Source: Phylloscopus collybita (Eukaryota; Chordata; Aves; Passeriformes; Phylloscopidae). Taken from it: 64,000 bases of DNA. This document shows, one piece after another, positions 11,574-27,704 of the stretch (positions are counted from its first letter, which is position 1; the number at the start of each line of letters is the position of its first letter). The notes beneath the pieces are model-generated. The model had not been told where the DNA came from. It did not search any database and saw only the letters and a program-made list of their open reading frames with translations. The position numbers and the translations under genes were made by a program. The DNA is taken from the NCBI GenBank assembly GCA_027886175.1, contig JAJNNQ010000004.1, positions 17,217,501 to 17,281,500 on the forward strand, written 5' to 3'.

Positions 11574-14500
11574 TCACTGCCCGATGCCAGCAGGCCAGAC
11601 CACCCCTGATGCTTTCGGCAAAATCTGTCCTGAGAAATACCAACCAAAGGTGCTTGAGACCTCCTCACGCTGCTGCTCCAGAGAAGGTTCCCGTGACTTG
11701 ATTTTATTCTTGATTTTCTTCTTCTTTTTCTTTTTCATACCCTGTGCTGAAGGAAGAAATACAAAATTTCAGGTACCACACACCTGAGCACGGGTGCCTT
11801 TGTCACCAAACCAGCTGAGAGGACTGCTGTGGCAGGTTTGCAGTCCTTCATTGCTTCTGTGCACCATCCCCTGTGGAGATGCTCAGATGCCTCTCCCCTT
11901 CCCCTCTGGATTCCCTCAGCTGATCTGCAAGCAAAGCTGACGGAGGTGGCAGGCACCAGTGGTCCAACATTTTGTCACCTTGCCAGGCCTGGAAACCTCC
12001 CTGTACAGTGGCTCCGGGGGTCCTGACGTGCTGGTGCCAGCAGAGCCCCCACAGTCCCCTCTCACCTGGATGGGTGGTGGCCATCCCGATGGGTAAGGGC
12101 TCCTCCTGCCCGACCCTGTTGGGGAGCAGCAGCCCCCCGGCAGCACCTACACGGCTTTCACCCCCTACTCCCGGTTCTGCCGGCTCTTCGGCTGGGCTTG
12201 GCTGCCCCAAGCCCTTCTTCTTCACCTTCACCTTCCTCTTCCTCCTCCTGGGGCCCTTAGTACTCTCCTCCTGGGTGGAGAAAGGGGGATGAGGAGAGGA
12301 TGGCAGAGCCCCTCTTTCACCCCATCCCATCCCGGGGTCTCTCTCCCTCACCAGGGGCAGGAGGCGGCAGACGGGGCGCACCGTTCGGGGCTCCCCGTTC
12401 TTCCCCGCGCCCTCTCCAGCATCTTCCCCGGGGGGCGGCCGGTCCCTGTGGGAGAGAGCACAGCGGGGATGAGGACGAGCGCTGCGGGGAGAGGACGGGG
12501 CCGGGGACACGGCACTGACCTGCGGGCGGGCGGGCGGGCGCGGGGGGCCCGCGGGGCAGGCGAGGCGGTGTCCGGCGGGGCCGGGGCGGCGGCGGCGGCG
12601 CGGAGGAGCCAGCGCAGCCCCTGCAGGGTGGGGCGGGCCGGGCCGGCGGGGGGGACCCGCTTGGCGACACAGGGCTCCTGCGGGCGGGCGGGGGGTCAGG
12701 GCGGCTGCCCCGAGGCGATGGGGAGCGGGGAGCGGGGAGCGGGGAGCGGGGAGCGGGGAGCGGGGAGCGGGGAGGGGGGAGCGGGGAGCGGGGAGCGGGG
12801 AGCGGGGAGCGGGGAGCGGAGCCGGCCCCGCACTCACGATGCGACAGGGCGAGCGGTTCTCGTTGACCAGCCGCTCCAGGCACAGCAGCTCGATCAGCTC
12901 GCAGGGCAGCAGCGCGGCCGCCGCGTCTTGCTTGTTGGCCAGCCTGGGGCACGGGAAAGAGCGGCCGTCACCTCGGCCCCTGGTGCCTCCTTGTGCGACG
13001 GCGGGGGAGGCTGTGTGCTTTCTCCCGGCTCGGCTGCGATTAGGCGAAGCATTGCCCCAGCCCTCACCCGGCACTGGAGCCCCCTCTCGCCTCTCTCCAC
13101 GGCTGCTCCCATCTCCCAAGCCCTGCTGGAGTCCTCATGTCCCCGCGCTCCCCGACAGCTCCTGGACACCACACCTCCGCAGCAGCCCACCACCCCAGCA
13201 ACAACTGCCCGCTCCGCCCCTCGCCCCCAACCTCACAGGCTGCATCCCAAACTTACAGCAAGAGGGGCTTCCCGGAGACATCAGGATGGCTCAGGACGCG
13301 GCTCAGGACCTTGCGGGCCTCCTCCATCCGTGCCAGGTCACCGGAGTCCAGGACGAAGAGGAGCCCGTGTGCCTCGCTGTAGTGGCTGCGCCAGGCGCTG
13401 CGGGAGCGCTGGCCCCCGGGCAGCTCCACCAGCGTCACCTCGAACCTGTCCACCCGCAGGCGGGTCTGGCCGGGCTGCGCAGCGGGCAGCACCTCGCCGG
13501 CCAGCGCTGCGTGTGCCGAGAGGGCAGAGAGTGGCACAGGAGCCCGGGAGCATCCCTGTGCCGTGTGCCCCTCCTGCCCCAGCCACATCCCCACTTCCAG
13601 GGCTGCCCGGGACACGGCCGATGCCCTGCACGCTCCCCAGAACAGCGGCTCTTCTTGAGAAAACTCGGTCCTTTGAAACCAAAGGACCATAAAGCTGCTG
13701 CCTCCATCTGAGGCTGACTCTGGGTTGTGCTGCCCCTCACCTCTCTCTATGTCCACGATGACAGAGGTTTTCCCTGCGTTGTCCAGCCCCATGACAAGGA
13801 GGGTCACCTTCCTGGGGAGCAACAACAGCAGGTGAGCATCCCACGAAAAGGCTGTGCTCCCTGGGGAGCAGTGACCACCGCAGGCCACTGGGCAAAGGGC
13901 CCTGCTATGGCAGCTACATTTCAGCCAGGAGAGAGGCAGGATGGTGACACAGCTTCTGTCTGAGCTGGGGGCAAGTGCAGGGACAATCCCTGGGGCACGG
14001 GGGAGGGTGAGGACAGGCACAAGTGCCTGGAGCCACCCCAACACCATGGACAGCCACACCACAGAGCCTTGAAGGTGCTTCCTATGGCAGGGATTTATGT
14101 CCAGATCATACAGGATTAAGCAATTATATACACAGACCAGCATGATCCTTCCTTATATGTAGTCAATGATTACTCCTTCCTTGCAGTAAGTTTTGAGCAT
14201 TCACAGGTAGGGAAAGGTAGCAAACATTATTTTATGAGCTTCTGCCTGGACTCAGGTGTTCTTCCTGCTGCTAAACAGTCCTGTCCACTCTCCAGCAATA
14301 TGATCCACCAGAGCCACACAGACACTTTCACTGCCACTGACAAGCCACTACAGTTATTTGAAATACCCTTTTCTTCCTTAAACATATGGAGCAGGCTGCA
14401 TGGCAGTGGAGGTGGCACAGCTCCACCTCCAGCATTACAGCAGGTAAGATGTCCTCTCTGGAGCCTCCTGCAGTGCTGTCCCAAGGAATTATCCTGGATG

Positions 14501-14879
14501 TCCTGATACTTGCAAACAAGGCAGGTGTTTCAGAACATCCTCCCCAGCTTTCTTGGGGAGCTGCTGACTCTGCAGAGCTGGAATCCCGGTGGAACCACTC
14601 CCTGCACTGCATCCCTGCCCAGCCTGCTTCCCTGCCTGCCAGCTCCTGCCTGTTGCAGGGGCAGCGAGGACACACATGTGCCTGCTCAGCAGTTAGGGGA
14701 CAGCTCCTGCAAAGGGGCACCTGTCTTTGCCTGTCACCACTCTGGTGCCCTCACCACTCATAAACACATAAGCAAATATTGCCACCCCTGGGAGGTCCGG
14801 GAGTGGGCACGGGGACCTACCTGATGGGCTCCTGTATGGCCTGCAGCCACGACCAGCAGTGGGAGAAGAGGTGGAACAT
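11574..14879 (-). CDS. ARL13A: ARL13A-like small GTPase (ADP-ribosylation factor-like 13A), 371 aa
   Basis: Eight minus-strand exons: 14879-14821, 13811-13741, 13506-13257, 12943-12838, 12677-12520, 12445-12352, 12270-12066, 11746-11574. Phases agree throughout and 1116 nt give 371 aa plus TGA. The start (MFHLFSHCW) and the junction [20 protein letters not shown] match ARL13 proteins, which in their best-known form (ARL13B) act in cilia, and LANKQD plus CRIEPC match ARL13A. The P-loop GLDNAGKT and G4 NKQD are intact. The switch I threonine region is rearranged, the switch II DxxG region reads ELPGG, and only one N-terminal cysteine remains where ARL13B has two. The tail carries two lysine/arginine clusters ([12 protein letters not shown]; a run of seven lysines in the last exon). 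The last exon is joined through the upstream acceptor TTCAG|CACAG; the acceptor five bases further on would stop quickly. It lies head-to-head with XKRX, 7.9 kb away. Confidence 0.88.
12350..12840. other. Very GC-rich block over ARL13A exons 4-6
   Basis: Exons encoding the end of the GTPase domain and the start of the tail sit in an almost pure G/C stretch with two very short introns (74 and 81 bp). The 81-bp intron between exons 6 and 7 (12271-12351) has no stop and a length divisible by three, so its retention would add 27 residues in frame. The tail translates as a proline/alanine/arginine-rich stretch, probably driven by base composition. Confidence 0.6.
12719..12820. repeat. GGGGAGC heptamer array in ARL13A intron 4
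   Basis: About fourteen tandem copies of GGGGAGC, with one variant copy (GGGGAGGGGG), fill roughly 100 of the 160 bp of the intron between ARL13A exons 4 and 5. On the transcribed minus strand it reads GCTCCCC, extending the pyrimidine-rich part of the intron. Such arrays are length-unstable. Confidence 0.95.
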
Positions 14880-17800
14880 GGTCTGCAGCCCTGCAGAGGG
14901 GTGGCCTCTCTCCAGCACCTACAAAGTGAGCAGCCCAGCATGCCCCTGTGCTTCATCCTCCTGCCTGGGCTCTCTCTTCAGGGCAGGGAACATCTCGTCC
15001 CGGGGTACCCTGTCCCACGGCACAGCACTGCTGCCTCCGGTCTGCTGCACACAAGCCAAGCCTGGAGAAAAAATCCGTCCTTCTGGGCAGTACCCCATGG
15101 GCATAGGCCTGCCAGCCACACCCTGCTCTCACAGCCCCTCACATCAGGGGTACCAGTCAGTCTCTCACCTGCTCATCCCCACTGCACAGCCTCTGCTCAC
15201 ATGCCCTTTGCGTAGCAGCTGCTTAAATCTAATCTGGATTTAAATTACTTACTCCTGCAGGCTCCTTAATCCTGGTGGGTCGGCCCAGGCCGGTGGCTGC
15301 TGGGGCAGGGCTGTGATGGGGCTGCCTGCCACGCTGGGTGACACAGCACTGACTCACCCACCCTGCTGCAGCCCCGTGTCTGCAGCACAGGTGTGAGGGG
15401 CTTGTGGGGGGGACACTGCCTGGCAGCCCAGGTGGGCTGAGCTGGGGGCTCCCCTGAGAACAGCACCTCTGGCTTCTTGCTGCCTGCCCCTGACGGGGTG
15501 TTTCTCTGCAGGCCCTGCAAGGAGCTTCCCCTTCGTGGTGTGCAGAGCTCTGCTGCTCACCCAGGGTCCCCTCCAAGCCGGGCTGGGGGACATCACTGCT
15601 CACTGCTTGCATTTTGTGCCAAGGCAACACCTGAGTGGCAGCAGGTCCTGTGTTCCCTGGGCTAGAAACAGCAGTCAGCCCCAGCAGGAGGCTGGCTGGG
15701 AGCAGGGAAGTGCTGGAGACCCTCAGACCACAGGGCAGAGAGTGGAGAAAAAAGCACCCCAGCTCCTCGATCTTCAGCTCTGAAGTTCTTATCTTGCTTC
15801 TCAGGTTTCCTGCTTCTTTTCCCAGCCAGAGCTGCCCTCCCTGGCTCTCTGCCACTGATGTGTGTGAAGGAGAAGTCACACAGGGATGTCTGAGCTGCAG
15901 GAGCTCTGGGTGGGGGAAGTGGAGTCAAGAGGGACAAAGACTTGGGATCCTTCAACAGCCATGCCCAGGGGCAAACAGGGAGCCTGCTGCCCCACATCAG
16001 TCTGTGCTAAACCACCCAGCACCAGCAATACTGCCTCGACCAGATGAGCCAAAGATGCTGAGATGCTGCCCTTGGCCCCAGGGGTGCAACCCCAGGACAG
16101 GCACGGCCTCATGCCCTTCCCTTCAGCCCCACACACTGTTGGGAATCTTGGCACCTGTTCTGGGCAAGGGAGGTGCCCTAGTCCCATGGCATGGGCAAGC
16201 AGCCATGGATGATTAATGTTTGGTGATGTTTCTGTTCTGATATCACAGCCAGATGCCATATTTAGGTGAGTGGTCACCCCTGTGCTGTGGGTGACAGGGC
16301 AGTGGCAGCACCTCCCTGTCCCCCTCCTGATGGCCTTTCCCGGTGTGTTTTGTGCTATGCCTGTGCCAGCAGCCTGCAGGGAGCAGTGGCAGTGGCAGCT
16401 TCACACACAGCATGGGCTGGGATGCTTTCTGCACAACCAGCTGTATGAGGGCTGAAAGGATTTGCTCCAAGTGTCAACTCTTGCCTCTGTGTTTAGGGAT
16501 GGCACAGTCAGGGGACAGCCCAGCAGGGACAGGAAAGTAACATGACCACAGGTGCTATAAATAGGGAAATGCCATGTGTCAGGCAGCCCTGGAGGCAGTG
16601 GCTCAGCTTCCTGAGGGGCAGCAGGATCTGATCTCCCTCTGGCACCAATGGATTTCCAAAGATCTCTGAACACTTGGGGTGCCACTGCTTTCAAAACAAG
16701 AGTCCAGAATCCCTGTCAGACCAGAGCTGGGGACAGGGAAACCCCCCTGGAGCCTGAGGCAGCTCAGGTCACACCTCCCAATGCATGCACTCCACAATCA
16801 ACAGCCAGGGAAACCTCAAAATCCACCCCGAATTTGGTGAAACCCACACTCGGCTCCAGAGAGGTAGCAGGAGGTCCAAGCCCATATGGATGTGTGTTCT
16901 GCTGGGCCTGCAGTCAGATTACAAGTGGGCAGCTGGCTCTCTGCCCACGCAGCCGGCCGGCCGGAGTGCAGCTGGACACCTCTGCCAGGGCCATTGGGCC
17001 TCCCGGGCGGTGCCAGCGGGGACCGCAGCAGCCATCCTCGTCTCCTTGGTGACTGTTGCCAGGTGAGAAACTCTAAGGCAGAATTTATTATCTTGGCAGA
17101 TAAATGGAAGATGTTCCTCACCAGAGCTATAACCAGACTGTGCCCCGGCACGGTGCTGGGCTGGACCCTCTAGTGCTGCCAGTGCCAGCAGGAGTGCCCG
17201 GGGGAGGGCAGTGCCCGGGGCTGCCTGGCCCCTGGCATCGCTCCCCGGAAGACAGCACGTGCTTTGGGGCTATTTCTGCCCGCTGGAGTGCCGCAGGAGA
17301 GGGAATGAGGCGAAACCACAGGGACCACGGAGAAGCGCAGATGGCGGCGGGCTGGCGGGCTGCCCTGCCTTGGCTCCACTAGACCCCGTGAGTACGTGCC
17401 CCGGCAGGCACCGGGCACACGGGAACCCCACCTGACAGCCCCGGGCAAGCAGCAGAGCTGGGGGGACGGCTGGGGAGCTTGGAGGTGGGGAATGATGGTT
17501 TGAAGGGAGCACAGTGGGCAGAGCAACAGGGACTGCCTGCAGCCTTGAGAGCCTTGAGCTGAGGTGACATCAAAGCCAGGGTGATGGCAAAGACCAAAAA
17601 AGTCCTGGCAGAAATATTAGCAAGCTGTTCTGCTTTGCTTGGAACAGCATCGACTCTGCCTGAAAGGGGATCTGTGGTGGGCAAGGACACACACAGGCTT
17701 TGAGGAGAGGAGACTCATCTCTATTTAACGTGTCATATGACAGCACACTGAGGTGGTAGGTATGCAGACAGCTGCATTGTCCCTTTAAATCCCAGCACAG

Positions 17801-20800
17801 CTCTGGTGGCTGACGATAACCCCGGATCACACCAGCTCCCAAATCCCAAGAGCTAATTGCAGGCAAACACCCTGCAGTGAGGCTGGGAACACAGGATATT
17901 TACAGCCTGTGACACCGAGACCTGCTGGTGAGGAATTGGGGCACCACGGAGGTCAGCTGGCCTGGCACCAGGGAGAGTGGATGGTTTGCACCCCGCTGCC
18001 ATCCAACCATTGTGGGCAACCATTCCCAGAGCTCTTTTGGGTAAGGGAGATGGTTTTTCCAGAGTGTTCTTTGCTCCCCCACGCCGGCACCGTCATCCTG
18101 TGTTGGATACAGAAGCAGGCAGGAAGCAAGCTGGGAGCTGTTTGCTTTTCACCCAGTTCCTGGCAGGGTGCTTCCCAGCCAAAGCATACACAAATTTCTA
18201 GGAGAGGCTTGGATCTGAGCGCTCTGTTTGCTCCACTCCCTGCTGCAGGACAAGCTGCCTCCTTGTTCCTTGCACCATGCACACAGCTCTGGGAAGCCCC
18301 TGTGATGGCTACAAGCCCTACCCAGGCTCCTACAGTGGTTTTGTTGAGGGCATTATGGGGCTCCTGCTGCTTTCCTGCATGGGGGAGAGGAGAGTATGAA
18401 CTATTCCTCCTGCCTGCCAGGGTGCCGAGGGCACACGCAGGCACAGCCTGGCTGGATCAGCACTCTGCCAGGGCTGTGTACTCTCACTGCAGGTGGGACC
18501 AGGGGAATCACTTAATTAAAGGTAATTTTTACCCTTTCTGCCTGCTTTAGTGTTGCAGCATCACCCACTGCCTGTGCTGGGGCTGTAGCTGAGGAGACAT
18601 GACTTCAAAATGTGTAATTATCCCAAAGACCTATAAATGCACCCAAAGGCGACTCTGCCTTCTTGTTAAAGAATTGAAGTGTGAGGCAGCACTGACATGG
18701 CCTGCACGGCTTTGCCTGCAAACCTCCTGGCTCTGGCAGCACTGAGCCCTGTGCTCAGATCCCGGTGTGCTCAGCACAGCCTCCAGTGAGATCCAGAGGG
18801 ATGAGATCCTCAGCACAGATACCAGATTCCCTCCCAGCAGGGTCAGAGTGAAGCCGGGTGAGGAACTGGAGTGGTAAAAGCAGCCGCATGATGAAGCAAA
18901 TGGAATAAATATTTCCCCAGCCAGAAACTATTCCACAGACTGCTGGGGCAGGAAAAATTACAGCTGAGTTGCTGTGAAAGCAATGCAAAATCCAAACAGT
19001 TTAGGCCCTGGAAGCCAGTCATATGCAAAGCTATTTCCAAACTAAGTAAAAAAATTCCCAGCTCACAGATTCCTGGGAATGTCCCAGCCCTGCCAGTAGG
19101 GCAGTGTGGCTGCACTGAGGGGACAAAGCTGTGTCCCCTTCTCACATACCCATCAAGCTGGGGGGCACTTTGTGATTTCCCCTTCACCCAGCACATGGGG
19201 CGTTTTGCCGATTGACGCGTCCCCACTGCCGCTCCCTGCAGCACCAGCTGAGTGCTCCTTCCCCAGCACAGACCTGAGCAGCTTTCAGCTCTGAAGTCAG
19301 GGAGCTTGGCCATCCCCACACCCCAAGCAGCTGCCTCCACCTCTGTGTGCAGGGCTATATTTGGGAAGGCAGCAGAGTGCACTTGGCATGTTCCAACAAG
19401 CACCCTGGGAGCAGTGTCTGCTCTGGGTCCTAGAGAGGAGAGCTGGGGGAGCATGCTGGCAGCTCTCCCCACCTGGCCTCTTTAAGAGCCAGGCTTGGAG
19501 CTTCCTGTCCTTTCTAAACAATTTTCTCTTCTCCTTTTACAGGAGCTGAGCCACCAGGCAGGCATGTGTAAAGCAGACAGGGTTATTTTGAGACTGAGAG
19601 CTGGTGAAGAAGCCTGCTCCCACCCCACGTACAGCCCAGACTGCCACACACAAATGCCCTGGCACATCCAAGGGGCTGGAAAAGCTGCGCAGCAAACCCT
19701 GTGGTTTGACAGAGTGGGTGGCCACTGCCACCACTGCCCTTTGTGCAAAGTGTGTTTTGTGAACACTGGGATTAAAAAAAAATTATGGAGGCTGGGATGA
19801 AGAAATTAATGAAGCTGGGATGCTGTCCAGGGCAGGGCAGGCACTTGTGGAGACAGGAAATTTGACATCCACATGTGGTAGTGAGACCCAAGCCGGTGCC
19901 TTGGGCATCCCCAATGATCCTTGTGGATCCCTCCCAGCTCAGGAGATTCTGTGATTCCTTGTCACTTCACATCCACCAGCCCAGGGGCTGTTCTGCTTCG
20001 GGGAGGTTCCAGAGTAAGGGCCAGTCAGCAGCTACCAGCTCTGCTGGTCCAGAATGCAGCCACAGTAGCATGGGGACACCTGGGTAGGGTATCCCCAGTG
20101 CCTGGCCTGTCCCTGCTGGCCTGTGGCAGCTCTGGTTTGGTGGTGGCAGTGGTGTCCCAGGGTGTCTGTGCTGGGCTTGCAGGCAGAGGTGTGGGCGCTG
20201 AGCTGGCAGGGACAGGGAGTGGCAGGGCAGTGGGACAGGAGCTCTGGCTGGTGCTATCTGTGACCCACATCACTTTTATGGTCTGTCTGCTGTTTACAGC
20301 ACTGAGCTGAGGACAGGTGGGGTCAGGCTGGTGAGGTGACTCACAGCGTGAACAGCTCGCTGCCTCTCCATGCTTGGGACAGAAAATAGGATAATAACTG
20401 GTGTGGAAAATGCTGTGAGGCTTTGTCTCTCCATTCCTCCTGACGGCTGCTGGGGCTTACGGATACAGGACTGGAATTCTCGCTTGCTTAAACAATTGCT
20501 CTTAAGTATTTCGTCATGAAGAAGGGGAAGCTGAAATTAAAAATATGACGAGTTGAATGAGCCCAGGCATTGCTCAGCTGAGGGTTTGGTGACCTGCCAG
20601 AGTCCTGGGGAATGCTTTTAATTTGGATAAGTGGAAGTTGCATAAATGGTACAAACGGCACGCTGCTCTGACTGCTCATACAGAGCCGTGGGTGCAGTTG
20701 GCAGTGCCACAGGATGTGTTGTCGCTGGCTGAGCACCCAGCCAGGCACAGCTGCTCCCGTGCACAGCTCCCACCCTGGCTGGCCACCCTCACCAGTCAGC

Positions 20801-22560
20801 CTGGATACTGCTGCCTTCACCCTCTGCCCTGCCAGAGTTTTTTTTGGAGAGGCTGTTTTCCAAAAACAGCTTGAAAATATGTAACTATCATACCAGAGCT
20901 GAGTGGTCACACATATCTCTCCCATCCCCGCCAGTCAGGCCAGTCCCCATGAGCTCGTGGGGTTTGTGGTTTCCCAAAGCAGCTGTTCAGCTTGGAAGTA
21001 AAAACTTGGAGCAGCTGCAGGAACAGGGATTGCTTCTGTGTGGGAGCTGTTGCTGGGGGAAATATGGCCTCCAAAGTCTCAGGCAGTTTTATTCTCAGCT
21101 CTCCTGCTGATAAGCCTGATAGCCCTGGTAATGCTTCCAGCCTGGTGAAATGGGGAACTCTTGTGCTGTGGTTTGGGAGGTTCTGTGCTTTTGGCTGGTG
21201 TGGGGCAGATGGGTGGACAGTGGCTCTGTTGCTGGTGTGGGCACCTCCTTGTGAGCTGGCCTAGCTGTCGAGGGTTGAACTCTGAGAGCCTTTTAAATGC
21301 GACCTAAAAGTTCCTGGTCTCCCTGAACTGGGGAAAACTGACCAATGTCAAACACTCTTTGCCTTGTCGCATCTGTCCCAGCCAGGCAGCGAGTGCCCAG
21401 GCTGGACTGAGTGACCTGGTAGGCAGCAGGTGCTCAGGCAAGACAGCCTGTGTCCATCCCACCCGTGCCCACACCACCACTCTGGGGGAAAGTGGGCAGG
21501 GCTGGTGCTGGAAGCAGCGTGTGCTGGGCAAAGCAGGGACCCTCATGGCCACAGAGGTGGGGGGCAGCCCAGACAGTCTTGTGCTCCTATGCCTGGAGGG
21601 GTGATCAAGGCGGGACAGACAGGAGGGATGTGGGGCTGAGTGCTGGGAGGTTTGGCTCTATCAGCAAGTCCATATTATCTGGAGGGTGGGTCCTTGAAGG
21701 TGATGGGAAAAGCTCTCTTGCTCAGCTCTAGCACAAGGTCCTACCTGGAAGCAGGAGTATCTGAGATACAGGAGATACATCTCCTGTGTAACATGGTTCC
21801 CACATCTTGCTACACACACCAGGCACTCACAGAACCTGAAGGGGCGTCCCTGACACAGCTTGTCTTGCAAGATGCCAAAATGCTCCCTGCCTTGACAACA
21901 CCCTGCCTCCCACATGCTGCCCCATCCAGCACAGGGCCATGTGGTGCCATTTCTGGGTCAGGAGCTGGGGTCAGGCCCCGGATCTGAGCTGCTGGTGGGT
22001 GCAGGCAGCTGTGTGATTCAGGCAAGGCTGGCACCCACACTGGCATCCTTCCTGCCCCAGGGTGGCACCCCAGTGTCCGGGGGCTGCCTAACACTTCTCT
22101 CCTGGAGGGGCCCTCCATGTGTTGTTTGTGTACCTTGGGGTACTGGTAACTCCCAGGAACTGATTGGGCCTGAACTTGATGGGGGGTTCTGGGCAGGGCT
22201 CCAAAGTCTCGAGGGCACACCCAAGGGGTAGCACGGGGATTGTCAGCGCTGTGTCTGGGGAGTGGGAGTCCCAGGGTGGGAGCTATGCTGGGCTGCTGGG
22301 CTGTGGGTCCTGGCCCTGCTGGGGCTGTCCTGGGGAGGTGGTTCCCTGCAGAGATGGTGACTCCTCGGCAGAAGATCCTGGTCCAGGACAGGGGTGTTGG
22401 GGCAGAGGTGCAGCTGGGGCGGTCCTGGGGCAGAGACCTCCACACCTGGTGGGGTCCAGGGCACAGTAGCGAGAGGGATCCGAGAGCAGGAGGGTGGTGG
22501 CCAGGGCAGGGCAGGGTTCCGGGAGCCTGGGGCCCCGGGCTGGAGTATAGGGACCCAGTG
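14880..22560. other. Intergenic region between ARL13A and XKRX
   Basis: The ~7.7 kb between these divergent genes shows no convincing coding exon. It contains a short CR1 tip near 19905-19957, a TATAAATA word near 16557, a consensus AP-1 word TGACTCA at 20337-20343, and a GC-rich patch near 17150-17420 with a 13-codon ORF followed by a donor-like GTGAGT. The remaining open frames show no family resemblance. Confidence 0.5.
19905..19957 (+). mobile_element. Short CR1 3' tip
   Basis: The sequence ATGATCCTTGTGGATCCCTC, followed by CCAGCTCAGGAGATTCTGTG, matches the extreme 3' end of a CR1 LINE on the plus strand, with a single terminal TTCTGTGATT word. The element is heavily truncated; the 5' limit is uncertain. 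Confidence 0.55.
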
Positions 22561-22797
22561 GGGGTGCCTGGCCGGTGGGCCCCGGGCTGCGGGTTCCCGG
22601 GGGCGGTCCCTGCGCGGTGCCGGGGCCGCGGGGCTCGGCGGGGCCGGTGCGGGGCCGCCCGTCGGGGCTCGGTGCGGCGGGGGAGCCCCGCCCCGCCCCG
22701 GCCCGCCCCGCAGCCGGCTCCTCTCTCCGCTGCAGCCCGGGATGGCGCCGCGGCGGGGCTGAGCGCCCGGGCCGGGCCGGGCCGGGCCGGGGCCGCC
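22560..22797 (+). promoter_or_regulatory. XKRX: XKRX CpG island promoter / 5' UTR
   Basis: Dense CpG sequence continues through exon 1 and into intron 1. A GGGCC pentamer array (22766-22792) directly abuts the Kozak sequence GCCGCCATGG. A pyrimidine tract ending CGCTGCAG near 22735 could be a 3' splice site for an upstream non-coding exon. No TATA box is seen. Confidence 0.55.

Positions 22798-27704
<4,907 letters not shown>

Noticed and set aside
11735..11746. Downstream acceptor for the ARL13A last exon (CACAG|GGT)
   Set aside because: From the phase-1 donor it reads [12 protein letters not shown] and stops; the acceptor five bases upstream keeps a long basic tail. Both may occur, but the upstream one is preferred.
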